From Elusimicrobia bacterium GWD2_63_28 (GTDB lineage Bacteria > Elusimicrobiota > Elusimicrobia > Elusimicrobiales > UBA9959), in assembly GCA_001799895.1 (NCBI GenBank), contig MGUI01000026.1:1-64000 (forward strand): DNA of 64,000 bases. Direction: 5' to 3'. Numbering within the stretch: position 1 is the stretch's first letter; each line of letters starts with the position of its first letter. A program made the translations under genes and the position numbers. Positions 1 to 8,526 of the stretch are shown one piece after another. A model generated the notes under the pieces. It did no database searches. It was not told where the DNA came from and saw only the letters and a program-made list of their open reading frames with translations.

Positions 1-589
1 CGAGCTTGGCCTCGGTGGCCATGGTCATGCCGATGATGGAGTAGCCCATCTTGCGGTGGAAATTGGATTCCGCCTTGGTGGAGAAGCCGGGGCCTTCCAT
101 GCAGCAGTAGGTGCCGCCCTTGTGGGCTTTGATGCCGAGCTTCACGGCCTCTTTGTACATCATGTCGGAGATGGCCATGCAGAAAGGCTCGGCCAGCGGC
201 ACATGGCCGACTATGCCGTTGCCGAAGAAGGTAGAGGGGCGGCCCTTGGTCTGGTCCACGAACTGGTCGGGGAACACGAAATGGGTGGGGGGCAGCTCTT
301 CGCGCAGGGAGCCCACGGCGCTGGCGGAGATGATGGTCTTTACGCCTATGGACTTGAGGGCCCACATATTGGCGCGCTGGTTGATCTCGCCGGGGAGCAT
401 GGCGTGCTTGCGGCCGTGGCGGGGGAGGAAGGCAACCTTTATTCCGGCCAGGGTGCCGAGTATGATCTTGTCCGAGGGGTCGCCGAAGGGGGTTTTAACC
501 TTTATTTCCTTCAAAATCTTGAGTTCTTCCATCGCGTAGAGGCCGGTGCCGCCTATCACGCCTATTTCCGCCAGAACCTTGTTTGCCAT
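1..589 (-). CDS. mtnP: S-methyl-5'-thioadenosine phosphorylase, 3' end cut by window edge
   Basis: Phosphorolysis of 5'-methylthioadenosine to adenine and methylthioribose-1-phosphate, a cytosolic step of methionine salvage and polyamine metabolism. The ATG is at 589-587 behind a GGAG box. About 196 residues are visible out of a usual 270-290. The N-terminus shows IGVIGGTGLY, followed by PFGDPSD, FLPRHGRKH, and NQRANMWALKSIG; all are hallmarks of the MTAP branch of the PNP/UDP family 2 phosphorylases. Further on, YCCMEGPGFSTKAE and IGMTMATEAKL form the phosphate/purine site. The last motif reads TEAKL where PEAKL is more usual. Purine nucleoside phosphorylase of the same family is the alternative. 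It stands alone here, and the AT-rich stretch at 640-700 lies between it and the next gene. Confidence 0.88.
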   Translation of the reverse strand, partial: MANKVLAEIGVIGGTGLYAMEELKILKEIKVKTPFGDPSDKIILGTLAGIKVAFLPRHGRKHAMLPGEINQRANMWALKSIGVKTIISASAVGSLREELPPTHFVFPDQFVDQTKGRPSTFFGNGIVGHVPLAEPFCMAISDMMYKEAVKLGIKAHKGGTYCCMEGPGFSTKAESNFHRKMGYSIIGMTMATEAKL

Positions 590-691
590 TATACGCTCCT
601 TGCCTTATGTAAAATCGTCAAGTGACCGCGTGCCCAAAGGGGGCAATCAGTCATTATTAAGTATTTTATAATAATTAAAGGGCTTACAACA
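590..691. other. Short AT-rich intergenic spacer
   Basis: Gene-free DNA between the MTA phosphorylase start and the barrel gene stop. The part at about 645-700 is much richer in A and T than its surroundings and contains TTATAA/TATAAT-like words on both strands, so it probably holds the phosphorylase promoter. I cannot place the -35 and -10 boxes with confidence. Confidence 0.4.
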
Positions 692-1927
692 TTAAAAATA
701 CTTCCGCAGGGAGGCGTAGAAGGAACGGCCGTAGAGGCCGAACTCGGAAGAGGGTGAGGCGGCGAGGCCGCTGAAAGTGGCCCTCTGGCCGGCCGGCAGC
801 AGGGCGCCGGCTGAAAGGTAAAGGTTTTCCGCGGCGTTCCACTCCAGGGAAGGCATGGCGTAGAAAGAGCCGTCGCCCAGATTTACCAGGGCGCTGGCCC
901 CTGCCGAGACCAGCGGGGAGAGCTGCGCCCCCGCGCCCCCGGCCAGGTAATGGCGGCCCAGCAGGTAGACGCCGGCTTCCGTGTAGGCGGTGCTGGCGGC
1001 CCTGGAAGAATAAGCCGCCGTCCCGGCCGCGCCGGCGCCGTTATAATGGTATTCCAGCCAGGCGTCGGTGCCGCCCAGCAGGCCGAAGTTGTATTCGGCC
1101 CCGGCCGTGAGGCGGAAGAAATCTTCGGCCGGCCGGCGGTCCTGGAAAGTGCCGGCCCAGACCTGTGCTCCCTCGGCCCTCAGCGCCGCCCCGCCAAAAT
1201 TCCGCTCGATATCCGCCCCGGCCAGAAGATTTCCCCTGAAAGCGGCCGAGAGCAGGGTGATATCGGTATTCCTGAAAACCCCGCGGGCGCGGATAAAACC
1301 CGCCCCGTCAGCGGGGCGCCAACTTTCGCCCGGCAGCCAGCCGGCGTCCAGTTCGCCCATTTCGCGCCAGGGCAGTTTCAGCCGCAGGGCGTCCACCCCG
1401 CGCCGCTCCTCGGTGTCTATGGTGCCGTAAGGGTAAGGCGCCAGCACGTCGGTGGGGTTCACGCTGCGGCCGGAGCCGAAGGCCAGCGCCTGCCGTCCGG
1501 CGTAAAGGTCGAAGGCAGCCGGGGACCAAGTTAAGAAGGCCCGGTCCAAATTCTGCAGCAGGGCAGAAGAACCGCGCTCTCCTCCGGAGGCGGGCGAGAG
1601 AAAGGGGTCCGGGTCGGAAACGCGGTAGCCGTAGCCGGCCGCCAGCGGCCGCGCCTCCGCCAGTTCGGCCTTGCGGGCGGTATAGACCAGCTCATAGGCG
1701 GCTTCGGCCTTCAGGCCGCTCCCGCTGTCCCAGAAAGTCTTCAGCCGCAGTTTGTTCTCCGAGACTGCATAGGGCCCGTCGGGCTGGGGCAGCGGGTAAT
1801 TGCGCACATTGGCGGGTTCGAGCGAATATAGGTAGGTTTTTATGGAGCCGCCGGACGAAAAGCCGCCGGCCCGGGCCGGGGCGGCCAGGGCCAGGCAGGC
1901 CAGCAGCAGGGCGGCGGTGTTCTTCAT
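692..1927 (-). CDS. Outer-membrane beta-barrel protein of a Lol-like export operon
   Basis: A 411-residue secreted protein with a clean signal peptide (residues 1-20, ending ARA-GG). The remainder is rich in alternating aromatic/polar strands and ends in phenylalanine (LRKYF), the C-terminal signature read by the BAM complex. This fits an outer-membrane barrel of about 390 mature residues. I do not recognise a named family. Its start overlaps the ABC ATPase stop by four bases (ATGA), and it is the last gene of a LolA-permease-permease-ATPase-barrel operon. The inference is that it is the outer-membrane partner of that system, receiving or exporting a lipidic or hydrophobic cargo. An alternative is an unrelated porin carried in the same transcript. 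Confidence 0.72.
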   Translation of the reverse strand: MKNTAALLLACLALAAPARAGGFSSGGSIKTYLYSLEPANVRNYPLPQPDGPYAVSENKLRLKTFWDSGSGLKAEAAYELVYTARKAELAEARPLAAGYGYRVSDPDPFLSPASGGERGSSALLQNLDRAFLTWSPAAFDLYAGRQALAFGSGRSVNPTDVLAPYPYGTIDTEERRGVDALRLKLPWREMGELDAGWLPGESWRPADGAGFIRARGVFRNTDITLLSAAFRGNLLAGADIERNFGGAALRAEGAQVWAGTFQDRRPAEDFFRLTAGAEYNFGLLGGTDAWLEYHYNGAGAAGTAAYSSRAASTAYTEAGVYLLGRHYLAGGAGAQLSPLVSAGASALVNLGDGSFYAMPSLEWNAAENLYLSAGALLPAGQRATFSGLAASPSSEFGLYGRSFYASLRKYF

Positions 1928-2619
1928 TTCTTAAGGCTGTCGGACTCTACCCGGCCGTCTTTGAGGGTGACCAGGCGCGAGGATTTTTCCATTATCATGC
2001 GGTCGTGGGTGGAGAACAAAAAGGTCATCCCCTTGCCTTCGTTGAGCTCGCGCATCATGTCCATCAGGGCCGAGCCGGTGGCGGAGTCCAAATTGGCGGT
2101 GGGCTCGTCGGCCAGGATGATGTCGGGGCCGGAGACCATGGCGCGGGCTATGGCCACGCGCTGCTGCTGGCCGCCGGAGAGCTGGGCGGGGAAGCGGCCG
2201 CGCTTGCCGGCCAGGCCTACCTCGTCGAGGATGCGGTTGACCCGGGCGGAGCGCTCGCCGGGGCTGACGCCGCGCAGCAGCAGCACATACTCGATATTCT
2301 CGCCGACGGTAAGCACCGGGATGAGGTTGTAGGCCTGGAAGATGAAGCCGATGTGGTCGCGGCGGAAGTCCGAGAGCTCGCCCTGGGTCATGGAGCTCAT
2401 CTCGCGGCCGGCGAGCTTTATCCTGCCGCCGCTGGGCGTGTCGAGGCCGCTGATGATGTTGAGCAGGGTGGTCTTGCCGGAACCGCTCGGGCCGGCGACG
2501 GCGGTGAACTCGCCGCGGCGTATGGCGAGGTCCACCGGGTGCAGCGCGTGCACCTTCACCTCCCCCTCGGCGTAAGTCTTGCTTACCCCTTTAGCTTCGA
2601 TCACTAATTCTTTATCCAT
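1924..2619 (-). CDS. LolD/MacB-type ABC transporter ATPase
   Basis: A 231-residue cytoplasmic ABC ATPase with the complete motif set: Walker [10 protein letters not shown] near residue 45, Q-loop, signature [14 protein letters not shown], Walker [10 protein letters not shown]-loop and STHD H-loop. Length and sequence style match the LolD/MacB/FtsE family that powers FtsX-type permeases, driving mechanotransmission or lipoprotein release rather than solute import. It lies 66 bases downstream of the second FtsX permease and overlaps the barrel gene, so all products should be made together. Confidence 0.93.
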   Translation of the reverse strand: MDKELVIEAKGVSKTYAEGEVKVHALHPVDLAIRRGEFTAVAGPSGSGKTTLLNIISGLDTPSGGRIKLAGREMSSMTQGELSDFRRDHIGFIFQAYNLIPVLTVGENIEYVLLLRGVSPGERSARVNRILDEVGLAGKRGRFPAQLSGGQQQRVAIARAMVSGPDIILADEPTANLDSATGSALMDMMRELNEGKGMTFLFSTHDRMIMEKSSRLVTLKDGRVESDSLKK

Positions 2620-2685
2620 AAATTTATCCGGAGAGAGCCGCGAGACACCCGGTCGGGGCCGGCCGGGGCATTAATCGCCTTTTCT

Positions 2686-3909
2686 TCATAAGCTCTTCCT
2701 CATCGCTTTTACCGGGTTCATGCGGGCGGCGTAGACGGCGGGGTAGAGGCTTACGATTAAAGTGAAAAGGAAAAGGGCGGCGGGGTAGAGCCAGTACTGC
2801 TCGGGGCGGAACATAGGGCGGATGGGCTCTATCATCGAGACCCCGGCGAAGTCCACGCCGGTGTAGTCCAGTCCCTTGATGCCGACCAGGCGGCAGGAGA
2901 GCCAGCCCAGGGCGGCGCCGACGGCCGCGCTTATCGCGCCCAGCGCGGCGGCCTCGCTCACTATCATCAGCCCCATGCGCGCCGGGCGGGTGCCCACCGC
3001 GCGCAGCACGCCGAATTCGAACATGCGCTCGTAGAGCGACATGAAAAGCGTATTGGTGATGCCGAGCGCCACTATGCCGGAGAGGATGATGGCCGTTATA
3101 AGGATGCCGAAGGCCGTCATCTCCCTGGAGGCCGCCAGCTCGGGGATCAGTTCCGGCCAGCCCTTGGCCTCGTTGCCGCCGGAGCCGTACTCGCGCCAGA
3201 AGGGCAGCGCGGCGTTCTCCGCCGCGGCCGGGTCCTTGAAAACTACGGCTATCTCGTGCAGGCCGCCCTTCAGGTTGAGCAGGTCCTGCGCCTTGGCGAA
3301 TTTAATGAAGGCCATGTTCGAATCCATGGCGCGCGAGCCGGACTTGAGTATGCCGCCCACCCGGAACATGGCCTGCGCCAGCTCGCCGCCGCCGGCCGCG
3401 GCCGCCGTAACCACGATCTTGTCCCCGAGCCCCGCCTCCAGGGTTTCGGCCAGCAGCGAGCCCAGCACTATGTAGTCGCCCTCTTCGGCGAGGAAGCTGC
3501 CGCCTGAAACGGCGCGCGCCAGGCGCGAAACGCGGCGCTCCGCCGCCGGGTCCACGCCGTAGAGCATGGCCGAGCCGGAATTGGCGGGGGAGGAGATCAT
3601 GGCGAAGGACAGCGTGCGCGGCGCGAAGGCGGAGACCAGCGGGTCGCGCTCCAGCTGGCGCAGCAGGGCGGGGCCGCCCGCTATCTGCAGGTCGGCGTCC
3701 GCCGTGTCCAGGAAGCCGCGGCGGTGCACCTGGGCCTGGCCGAGGAAAGTGCCGGTGGCGGTGTCGATCAGGCCGTCCAGCATCCCGTAGGAGATGGCGT
3801 CGGTGAAGATGAGGCCGGCCATGCCCAGCCCCACGGCCAACGCCGCGAGGGCGGTGCGCCGCTTGTTGCGCAGGCTGTTGCGCCAGGCCAGTTTCAGGTA
3901 GAAGTTCAT
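2686..3909 (-). CDS. FtsX-family ABC permease (LolC/LolE-like), second copy
   Basis: A 407-residue permease starting MNFYLKLAWRNSLRNKRRT. One N-terminal membrane helix is followed by a large periplasmic (MacB-PCD) domain at about residues 50-280, then three C-terminal helices, the FtsX topology. The ATG at 3909 overlaps the upstream permease stop (ATGA), which fixes the start. The longer reading frame upstream is not coding in style. With its sister permease it would form the LolC/LolE-like heterodimer powered by the 1924-2619 ATPase. The substrate is not shown by sequence. Confidence 0.9.
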   Translation of the reverse strand: MNFYLKLAWRNSLRNKRRTALAALAVGLGMAGLIFTDAISYGMLDGLIDTATGTFLGQAQVHRRGFLDTADADLQIAGGPALLRQLERDPLVSAFAPRTLSFAMISSPANSGSAMLYGVDPAAERRVSRLARAVSGGSFLAEEGDYIVLGSLLAETLEAGLGDKIVVTAAAAGGGELAQAMFRVGGILKSGSRAMDSNMAFIKFAKAQDLLNLKGGLHEIAVVFKDPAAAENAALPFWREYGSGGNEAKGWPELIPELAASREMTAFGILITAIILSGIVALGITNTLFMSLYERMFEFGVLRAVGTRPARMGLMIVSEAAALGAISAAVGAALGWLSCRLVGIKGLDYTGVDFAGVSMIEPIRPMFRPEQYWLYPAALFLFTLIVSLYPAVYAARMNPVKAMRKSL

Positions 3910-5123
3910 CTGCTCGAGAGCGCCTTTACCGGGGTTATGCGCGCCGCCTTCAGCGCGGGGAAGATCCCCACCGCCAGCGCGGACAGCAGCACCGTCCACG
4001 CCGGGCGCGAGAAAGTTTCGGCCGTGACGGCCGACTGCATTACCGTGAATTTAACGCCGCCGTAACTTATGGGGTTCGGCAGGGGGATGCCGTGGTTCGC
4101 CAGGTAATGATTCAGGCCCAGGGCGCCCAGGGCGCCCGCGGCGGAGGCGATCAGGGCCAGGATAAACACCTCCGCCATGATCAGCAGGAAGACATCGGCC
4201 GGCCGCGTGCCCAGGGCCTTGAGCACGCCGTATTCGCGGGTGCGTTCCAGCACCGCCATCAGGATGGTGTTCAGCACCCCGACGGCCACTATCAGCATGA
4301 TCACATAGTTGGTGATGTCGCCGCCCTTCTTGTCGAGCAGCATGGCCTGGTAGAATTCCTTTTCCGTCACCTGCCAGGGCTGCGCGTCCAGCGCCGGGTC
4401 TCCCAGCGCGGCGGACACCAGGGCCGCGTCCTCGCGGGCCTTGCGGTAGTCGGTGAAGACCAGCGCTATCTCGTGGGCACGGCTCCCCAGGGCCATAAAT
4501 TCACGGGCCTTGTCTATATGCATCAAACACCACGGCCCCTCGAAAGCCGAGCCGGAGGCTGAAAGTACGCCGGCCACCCTGAAATTGTCGTTGGCTATGG
4601 AGCCGTCCGCGCCCTGGCCGATGAGCGAGAATTCGTCCCCGGTCTTTATGCTGAGCGCCGAGGCCAGCCGCGCGCTTATCACCACGCCGTCGGAGGGGAC
4701 GTCTTCCACGAAGGCGCCGCCGGCCAGCTGGCCTTCCAGCCGCATGGCCCGGCGCTCCCGCGCCGGGTCTATGCCCATCACCTGCGCGCCCACGGTCTTG
4801 CTGCCGGCGAAGGCCAGCGCCGGAGTATACACCCGCGGCGCCCAGGCTTCCACCTCGGGCAGTCCGTCGAGCACCCGGCCCGCGCGGTCCGGGTCTTTTA
4901 TGGCTTTATAGAGCGACGGGCGCTCCAGGTAGCCGGCGGCGTGCACCTGGGCGTGGCCGGTGCGGCTGCGCGTGAACATGTCTATCAGGGAGCCGTAGGT
5001 GCCCTCGGAGATGCCGATGGTGGCGGAGAAGAGCACGAAGCCGCCGGCCATCATCAGGCCGGTCAGCAGCGAGCGCCGCCTGTTGCGGAAGACGTTGCGC
5101 AGCGCCATGCGGAAGATCAGCAT
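3906..5123 (-). CDS. FtsX-family ABC permease (LolC/LolE-like), first copy
   Basis: A 405-residue protein starting MLIFRMALRNVFRNRRRSL, paralogous to the next gene and with the same layout: an N-terminal helix, a periplasmic domain, and three C-terminal helices around EYGVLKALGTRPADVFLLI. Its ATG shares one base with the stop of the LolA-like gene (TAATG), so translation is probably coupled. Roughly 160 extra codons upstream in the same frame overlap the LolA-like gene and are not real. It probably works with the second permease and the LolD-like ATPase. Confidence 0.9.
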   Translation of the reverse strand: MLIFRMALRNVFRNRRRSLLTGLMMAGGFVLFSATIGISEGTYGSLIDMFTRSRTGHAQVHAAGYLERPSLYKAIKDPDRAGRVLDGLPEVEAWAPRVYTPALAFAGSKTVGAQVMGIDPARERRAMRLEGQLAGGAFVEDVPSDGVVISARLASALSIKTGDEFSLIGQGADGSIANDNFRVAGVLSASGSAFEGPWCLMHIDKAREFMALGSRAHEIALVFTDYRKAREDAALVSAALGDPALDAQPWQVTEKEFYQAMLLDKKGGDITNYVIMLIVAVGVLNTILMAVLERTREYGVLKALGTRPADVFLLIMAEVFILALIASAAGALGALGLNHYLANHGIPLPNPISYGGVKFTVMQSAVTAETFSRPAWTVLLSALAVGIFPALKAARITPVKALSSR

Positions 5124-5896
5124 TATTTTACCCGGCGCTGCAGGTTGCGCAGCGTGAAGGTGTCGGCCGGCAGTTCCCCGTCGAAGCGGGCGGCCCGGTA
5201 GCGTATCACGGTGCTGTTGCCGGGCTTGGAGAGGGTCAGCATCTTCATGGTGCAGGGCACCAGCCGGCCGCCCAGCGCCCGCACGTCCGAGAACTCCATC
5301 GTGCGCACCAGGCGGCCCTTCTCGTCGTAATAGTCCTCTCGGACCGGCAGCAGGTCGTCCTTCCTTATCGCCAGCTCTATGGCGCCCCACAGCGAGACGG
5401 TCTCCGCGCGGGGCCTGAGCCGGATATGCCGCAGCGCGGGGTCCGGCCTGGCCGGCGAGAAGAACTCGCCGTAATAATCGTCGAGCAGGGTGCTTTCCTT
5501 GACCAGGTCGTCGTTTGTGAAGTCCGAGCCCATCCACGAGCCCATCATCATCGAGGGCGGGACTTTCATCACCTTGTTTATCTTCGGGAAGTAGTTCCAC
5601 ATCTCCGTGCCCTTGCGCAAAGTAGCAGCGCCGGCGTCCCGGGCGGGGGAATTAATGCGGATAAAGGTCTTGTCGAGGCCCTCGGTCCAGAACTCCATGA
5701 CGAGCTTGCGGCGCCAGTCCGGCGTGGCCACTTCCATTTCCAGCTCGGCGTAGGAATTGCCGCTGCGGTAGAGGCGGTCCACCTTGTCCAGCAGCGCCCG
5801 CACTTCAGGCGAACTCTGACCCGGCCCGGCGTGCAGCGCCGGCGCCAGGTACAGGGCGGCGGCAAGGAAGAGCTGCAGTTTCCACATAAAACCCAT
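5123..5896 (-). CDS. LolA-like outer-membrane lipoprotein-sorting protein
   Basis: A 257-residue periplasmic protein with a signal peptide (about residues 1-23, ending LHA-GP). The run EMWNYFPKINKVMKVPPSMM followed by GSWMGSDFTNDDLVKES is the hallmark of the LolA-like 'outer membrane lipoprotein-sorting protein' family (PF17131 as I recall it). These proteins have a half-closed beta-barrel that holds acyl chains. It is first in the operon, suggesting that it ferries a lipidated or hydrophobic cargo from the two FtsX permeases to the barrel protein. The start is ATG at 5896; an internal ATG at 5887 is possible. Confidence 0.9.
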   Translation of the reverse strand: MGFMWKLQLFLAAALYLAPALHAGPGQSSPEVRALLDKVDRLYRSGNSYAELEMEVATPDWRRKLVMEFWTEGLDKTFIRINSPARDAGAATLRKGTEMWNYFPKINKVMKVPPSMMMGSWMGSDFTNDDLVKESTLLDDYYGEFFSPARPDPALRHIRLRPRAETVSLWGAIELAIRKDDLLPVREDYYDEKGRLVRTMEFSDVRALGGRLVPCTMKMLTLSKPGNSTVIRYRAARFDGELPADTFTLRNLQRRVK

Positions 5897-5933
5897 ATTA
5901 CAAAAAATAACGGCGCCCGGGCCGCCGCGCCCT

Positions 5934-5939
5934 TATAAT
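5934..5939 (+). promoter_or_regulatory. -10 box (TATAAT) of the radical SAM gene
   Basis: A perfect TATAAT lies 19 bases before the ATG at 5959 in the short divergent region between the LolA-like and radical SAM genes. I see no good -35 box and no Shine-Dalgarno before the ATG. Confidence 0.5.
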
Positions 5940-5958
5940 AAAGTAAAATTCATTAACG

Positions 5959-7704
5959 ATGGGGACCAGGCTGAAAAAAAACACTGCGCCGCGCAAGCTG
6001 CGCGTTACGCTGATCTACCCGCCGGCCGAAAACCGCAACAGCGAGGCTTTCCCGCTGCCTAACCCGGCCATAGCGGCGCTGGCCCGGTACCTGGACGGCG
6101 CCGGCCACGAGGCCGCGCAGAAAGACCTGGACCTGCTCTGGTTCTCCGGCCTGAAGGAAGAGCTGTCCCCGGCCCTGCTGAAACTGCTGCGCGACAGGGC
6201 GGCCGCCAGGCGCTACGCCGCAGGCAGGTCGGCCCCGGCCGAAGAAAAAAAACTTTCAGCCGCCGCCGACCTCTTTATCGCCCGCGCCGGCCTGGCCCGC
6301 TCCGACCTCTACTGCTTCACCTTTGCCGACATGGGCGCGGACCCGCTGATGATAAACGTGGCGGCCGTGCTGGCCGCGCGGCTTAAAGCCCTTTACGGGG
6401 CGCCGGTGGCCGTAGGCTACAGGTCCATCCCGCGGGAAGCCTACCTGGAACTGATGAGGGATTACCCCTGCTTCGACTACGCCTCTTACGCCGAGTGGGG
6501 GGAGAAGGCGCTGGCCGGCATCGTTTCCGACGTGGGCGGTGGGCCCGACCCGCTGCTGGACACGCTCCATCGTTCAGGCGGTAAATTGCGGACGAGCCGC
6601 GCCGGCACGCTGCCCCCGCTGGCCCCCAGCCCGCTCTATGACCGAAAACTGCTGGCCGACTACCGGGTGACGGACAAGCGCATACTTGAAAGCTACAATT
6701 CCGATTTTCCTTTCCTGGGCGAGCTGCTGAAGAAGCCGCAGGAGTATTTAACGGTGAGCTACAGCATGCAGCTGAGCTGTCCCGGCGGCTGCGCCTTCTG
6801 CCCCAACGACAATTCCAAACCCTCGGACGCCAAGCCCCTCAACCAGGTGGTGGAGGAACTCTGCGAGCTGAAAGAGCTGGGCGTGACAGGCGTCTACTTC
6901 ATGAACAGCGCTTTCAACAACAACTACAAGCGGGCCGACGAGCTCTGCGACCGGATGATAAAGCACAAGCTTAACCTGCTGTGGACCGACTGCGCCAACC
7001 TCTGGGCCATAGACGAGCGGCTGATAGACAAGATGCGCGCCGCCGGGGCGGTAAAGCTGACCTACGGCATGGAGACCGGCAGCCCGCGCCTGCTGCGCTA
7101 CATCCGCAAGGCCACCACTATCGAGAAGATACAGCGCTGGCTGGACTATTCCCACCGCGCCGGGATCTGGAACCACATAGAGCTGATAGGCGGCCTGCCT
7201 ACGGAGACCGAAGAGGATACGCAGGCCACCGTGGATTTTATCGGCAGGAACAAAGACCTCATAGACACCTATTCGCTCAACCCGTTCTTCCTGTACCGCA
7301 GTTCTCCGTTCTTCCGCCAGGCCGGCAAGTTCGGCCTGAAACCGCACGCGGCCGCCGGCCGGGCCGACTATTTCAACCCCGACACCCAGGTGGGCAGCTT
7401 CTCGGAGCGTTTCGACGAGGCGGGAGGGCTGAAATGGGAGCAGAAGAACCGGCAGATAGTGCGCTCCACCGGAGAGGTGGCGGGAGCCATCGACCGCGCT
7501 TCCACTTGCAAGGCCATAGACTACGAACACATACACCTGTTGATGTGCCTCTATTCCAAACTGGGGCATGCCCGCAAGGTCACCATCCGCAAGCTGATGC
7601 GCGTCCTGACCATGAAGTTCAAGCCCTACAACGTGAATTCAAAAATAACCGGCTTCGCCTACCACAAGCACGAATACCGCCGGGTCCTCTCCTCTAAAAA
7701 GTAG
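5959..7704 (+). CDS. Radical SAM protein with B12-binding-like N-terminal domain
   Basis: A 581-residue enzyme. Residues 15-190 resemble the cobalamin-binding domain of B12-type radical SAM proteins (TLIYPPAENRNS near the start, PNPAIAALARYLDGAGHEA), but no clear DxHxxG motif is seen. The [4Fe-4S] motif is C274-x3-C278-x2-C281 (SCPGGCAFC), followed by the barrel with YGMETGSPRLLRYIRK and ELIGGLPTETEEDT, typical of the Elp3/MiaB-like superfamily. The likely chemistry is SAM cleavage to a 5'-deoxyadenosyl radical, but the substrate is unknown. It is a single gene with no biosynthetic partner beside it. Methylation, rearrangement or anaerobic ring closure are all possible. Confidence 0.85.
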   Translation: MGTRLKKNTAPRKLRVTLIYPPAENRNSEAFPLPNPAIAALARYLDGAGHEAAQKDLDLLWFSGLKEELSPALLKLLRDRAAARRYAAGRSAPAEEKKLSAAADLFIARAGLARSDLYCFTFADMGADPLMINVAAVLAARLKALYGAPVAVGYRSIPREAYLELMRDYPCFDYASYAEWGEKALAGIVSDVGGGPDPLLDTLHRSGGKLRTSRAGTLPPLAPSPLYDRKLLADYRVTDKRILESYNSDFPFLGELLKKPQEYLTVSYSMQLSCPGGCAFCPNDNSKPSDAKPLNQVVEELCELKELGVTGVYFMNSAFNNNYKRADELCDRMIKHKLNLLWTDCANLWAIDERLIDKMRAAGAVKLTYGMETGSPRLLRYIRKATTIEKIQRWLDYSHRAGIWNHIELIGGLPTETEEDTQATVDFIGRNKDLIDTYSLNPFFLYRSSPFFRQAGKFGLKPHAAAGRADYFNPDTQVGSFSERFDEAGGLKWEQKNRQIVRSTGEVAGAIDRASTCKAIDYEHIHLLMCLYSKLGHARKVTIRKLMRVLTMKFKPYNVNSKITGFAYHKHEYRRVLSSKK

Positions 7705-7746
7705 CCGGACCAAGGGGGAACCCGGGGCGCTTATGCCCCCCGCGGT

Positions 7747-7777
7747 TTGAGCAAGCGGCGGGATTAAAAGTTAAAAT
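7747..7777 (+). promoter_or_regulatory. Probable promoter of the zinc-ribbon gene
   Basis: TTGAGC at 7747-7752 and TAAAAT at 7772-7777 are separated by 19 bases. The -10 lies in a GTTAAAATATA context that recurs elsewhere in the window. Confidence 0.45.
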
Positions 7778-7834
7778 ATAGCGGTCCGGTTTCGGCGGTC
7801 GGGCCGGGGCCGGAAATTCCAAGAGGAGATTGGC

Positions 7835-8446
7835 GTGAACACTATGATCCATTGTCCCAAATGTTCTTCCGAGGTTCTGGTTGAGACTCCCGCGCTGGGG
7901 AATATTCCGCTGGACGTCTGCCCGGCCTGCTCCGGGATCTGGTTCGAAAAGGGCGAACTGGAAGCCCTGCTCAGGCAATCGCAGGGCGGCGGCCAGGCGG
8001 ACCTTCAACTCATCGCTCCCAAGCCCGAAGGCCAGGACTGCCCCGCCTGCAAGGTGAAGATGTCCCACGGCGGACTGGTAAACCCGCTCCTTTTAGTGGA
8101 TAAGTGCGAGGCCTGCGGCGGCGTCTGGCTGGACGCGCGCGAACTTGAACTCGTGAAGAAATTGCTCGGCCTGACCGGAGGAGATTCTGTGGTGAAGGTG
8201 GCCCGGCCCTCCTCGTCCCCGGCCGCTGCGCCTGCGCGGGACCCCAAGCTTATCCTGATAAAGATCGCCGCCGCCGTGGGGGCGGTAGCCGGGCTTGTAG
8301 GCTTGAGCTATCAGATGTACCTTTATTTCAGCCCGCCGGAGACCGTCTCCCGCACGCCGTCCCTGGCCGTGGCCGTGGTCAGCGTCCTGCTTTTCGCCGG
8401 CGGGGTTCTGGCCCTGAACTGGGGCAAAGAGGACCGCTGGCGCTAA
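7835..8446 (+). CDS. Double zinc-ribbon (zf-TFIIB type) membrane protein
   Basis: A 203-residue protein with two zinc ribbons: CPKCSSEV...CPACSGIWFEKGELE (residues 7-45) and CPACKVKM...CEACGGVWLDARELE (about 68-105). These match the zf-TFIIB-like family, which is common in bacterial proteins of unknown role. Two membrane helices follow near residues 145-165 and 180-195. The GTG at 7835 is chosen because GGAG at 7824-7827 is spaced seven bases from it; the ATG at 7844 would be 16 bases away. It is monocistronic and ends at a good terminator. Confidence 0.82.
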   Translation: MNTMIHCPKCSSEVLVETPALGNIPLDVCPACSGIWFEKGELEALLRQSQGGGQADLQLIAPKPEGQDCPACKVKMSHGGLVNPLLLVDKCEACGGVWLDARELELVKKLLGLTGGDSVVKVARPSSSPAAAPARDPKLILIKIAAAVGAVAGLVGLSYQMYLYFSPPETVSRTPSLAVAVVSVLLFAGGVLALNWGKEDRWR

Positions 8447-8471
8447 CTGGCAGGCCGCGCGATAAATGACA

Positions 8472-8500
8472 AACCGCCGGGGAAGCCCGGCGGTTCTGTT
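8472..8500 (+). terminator. Intrinsic terminator after the zinc-ribbon gene
   Basis: A perfect 10-bp stem (AACCGCCGGG / CCCGGCGGTT) with a GAAG loop is followed by a T-rich tail. It sits between convergent genes. Confidence 0.8.
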
Positions 8501-8526
8501 TTGTGCGGACAAGTCCGGAGCGGCGC

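Noticed and set aside
3910-5600. Long open frames extending upstream of the two FtsX permeases (to 3999 and 5600)
   Set aside because: The extra residues are Arg/Gly/Ala-rich and overlap real genes; the coupled ATGs at 3909 and 5123 give standard N-termini.
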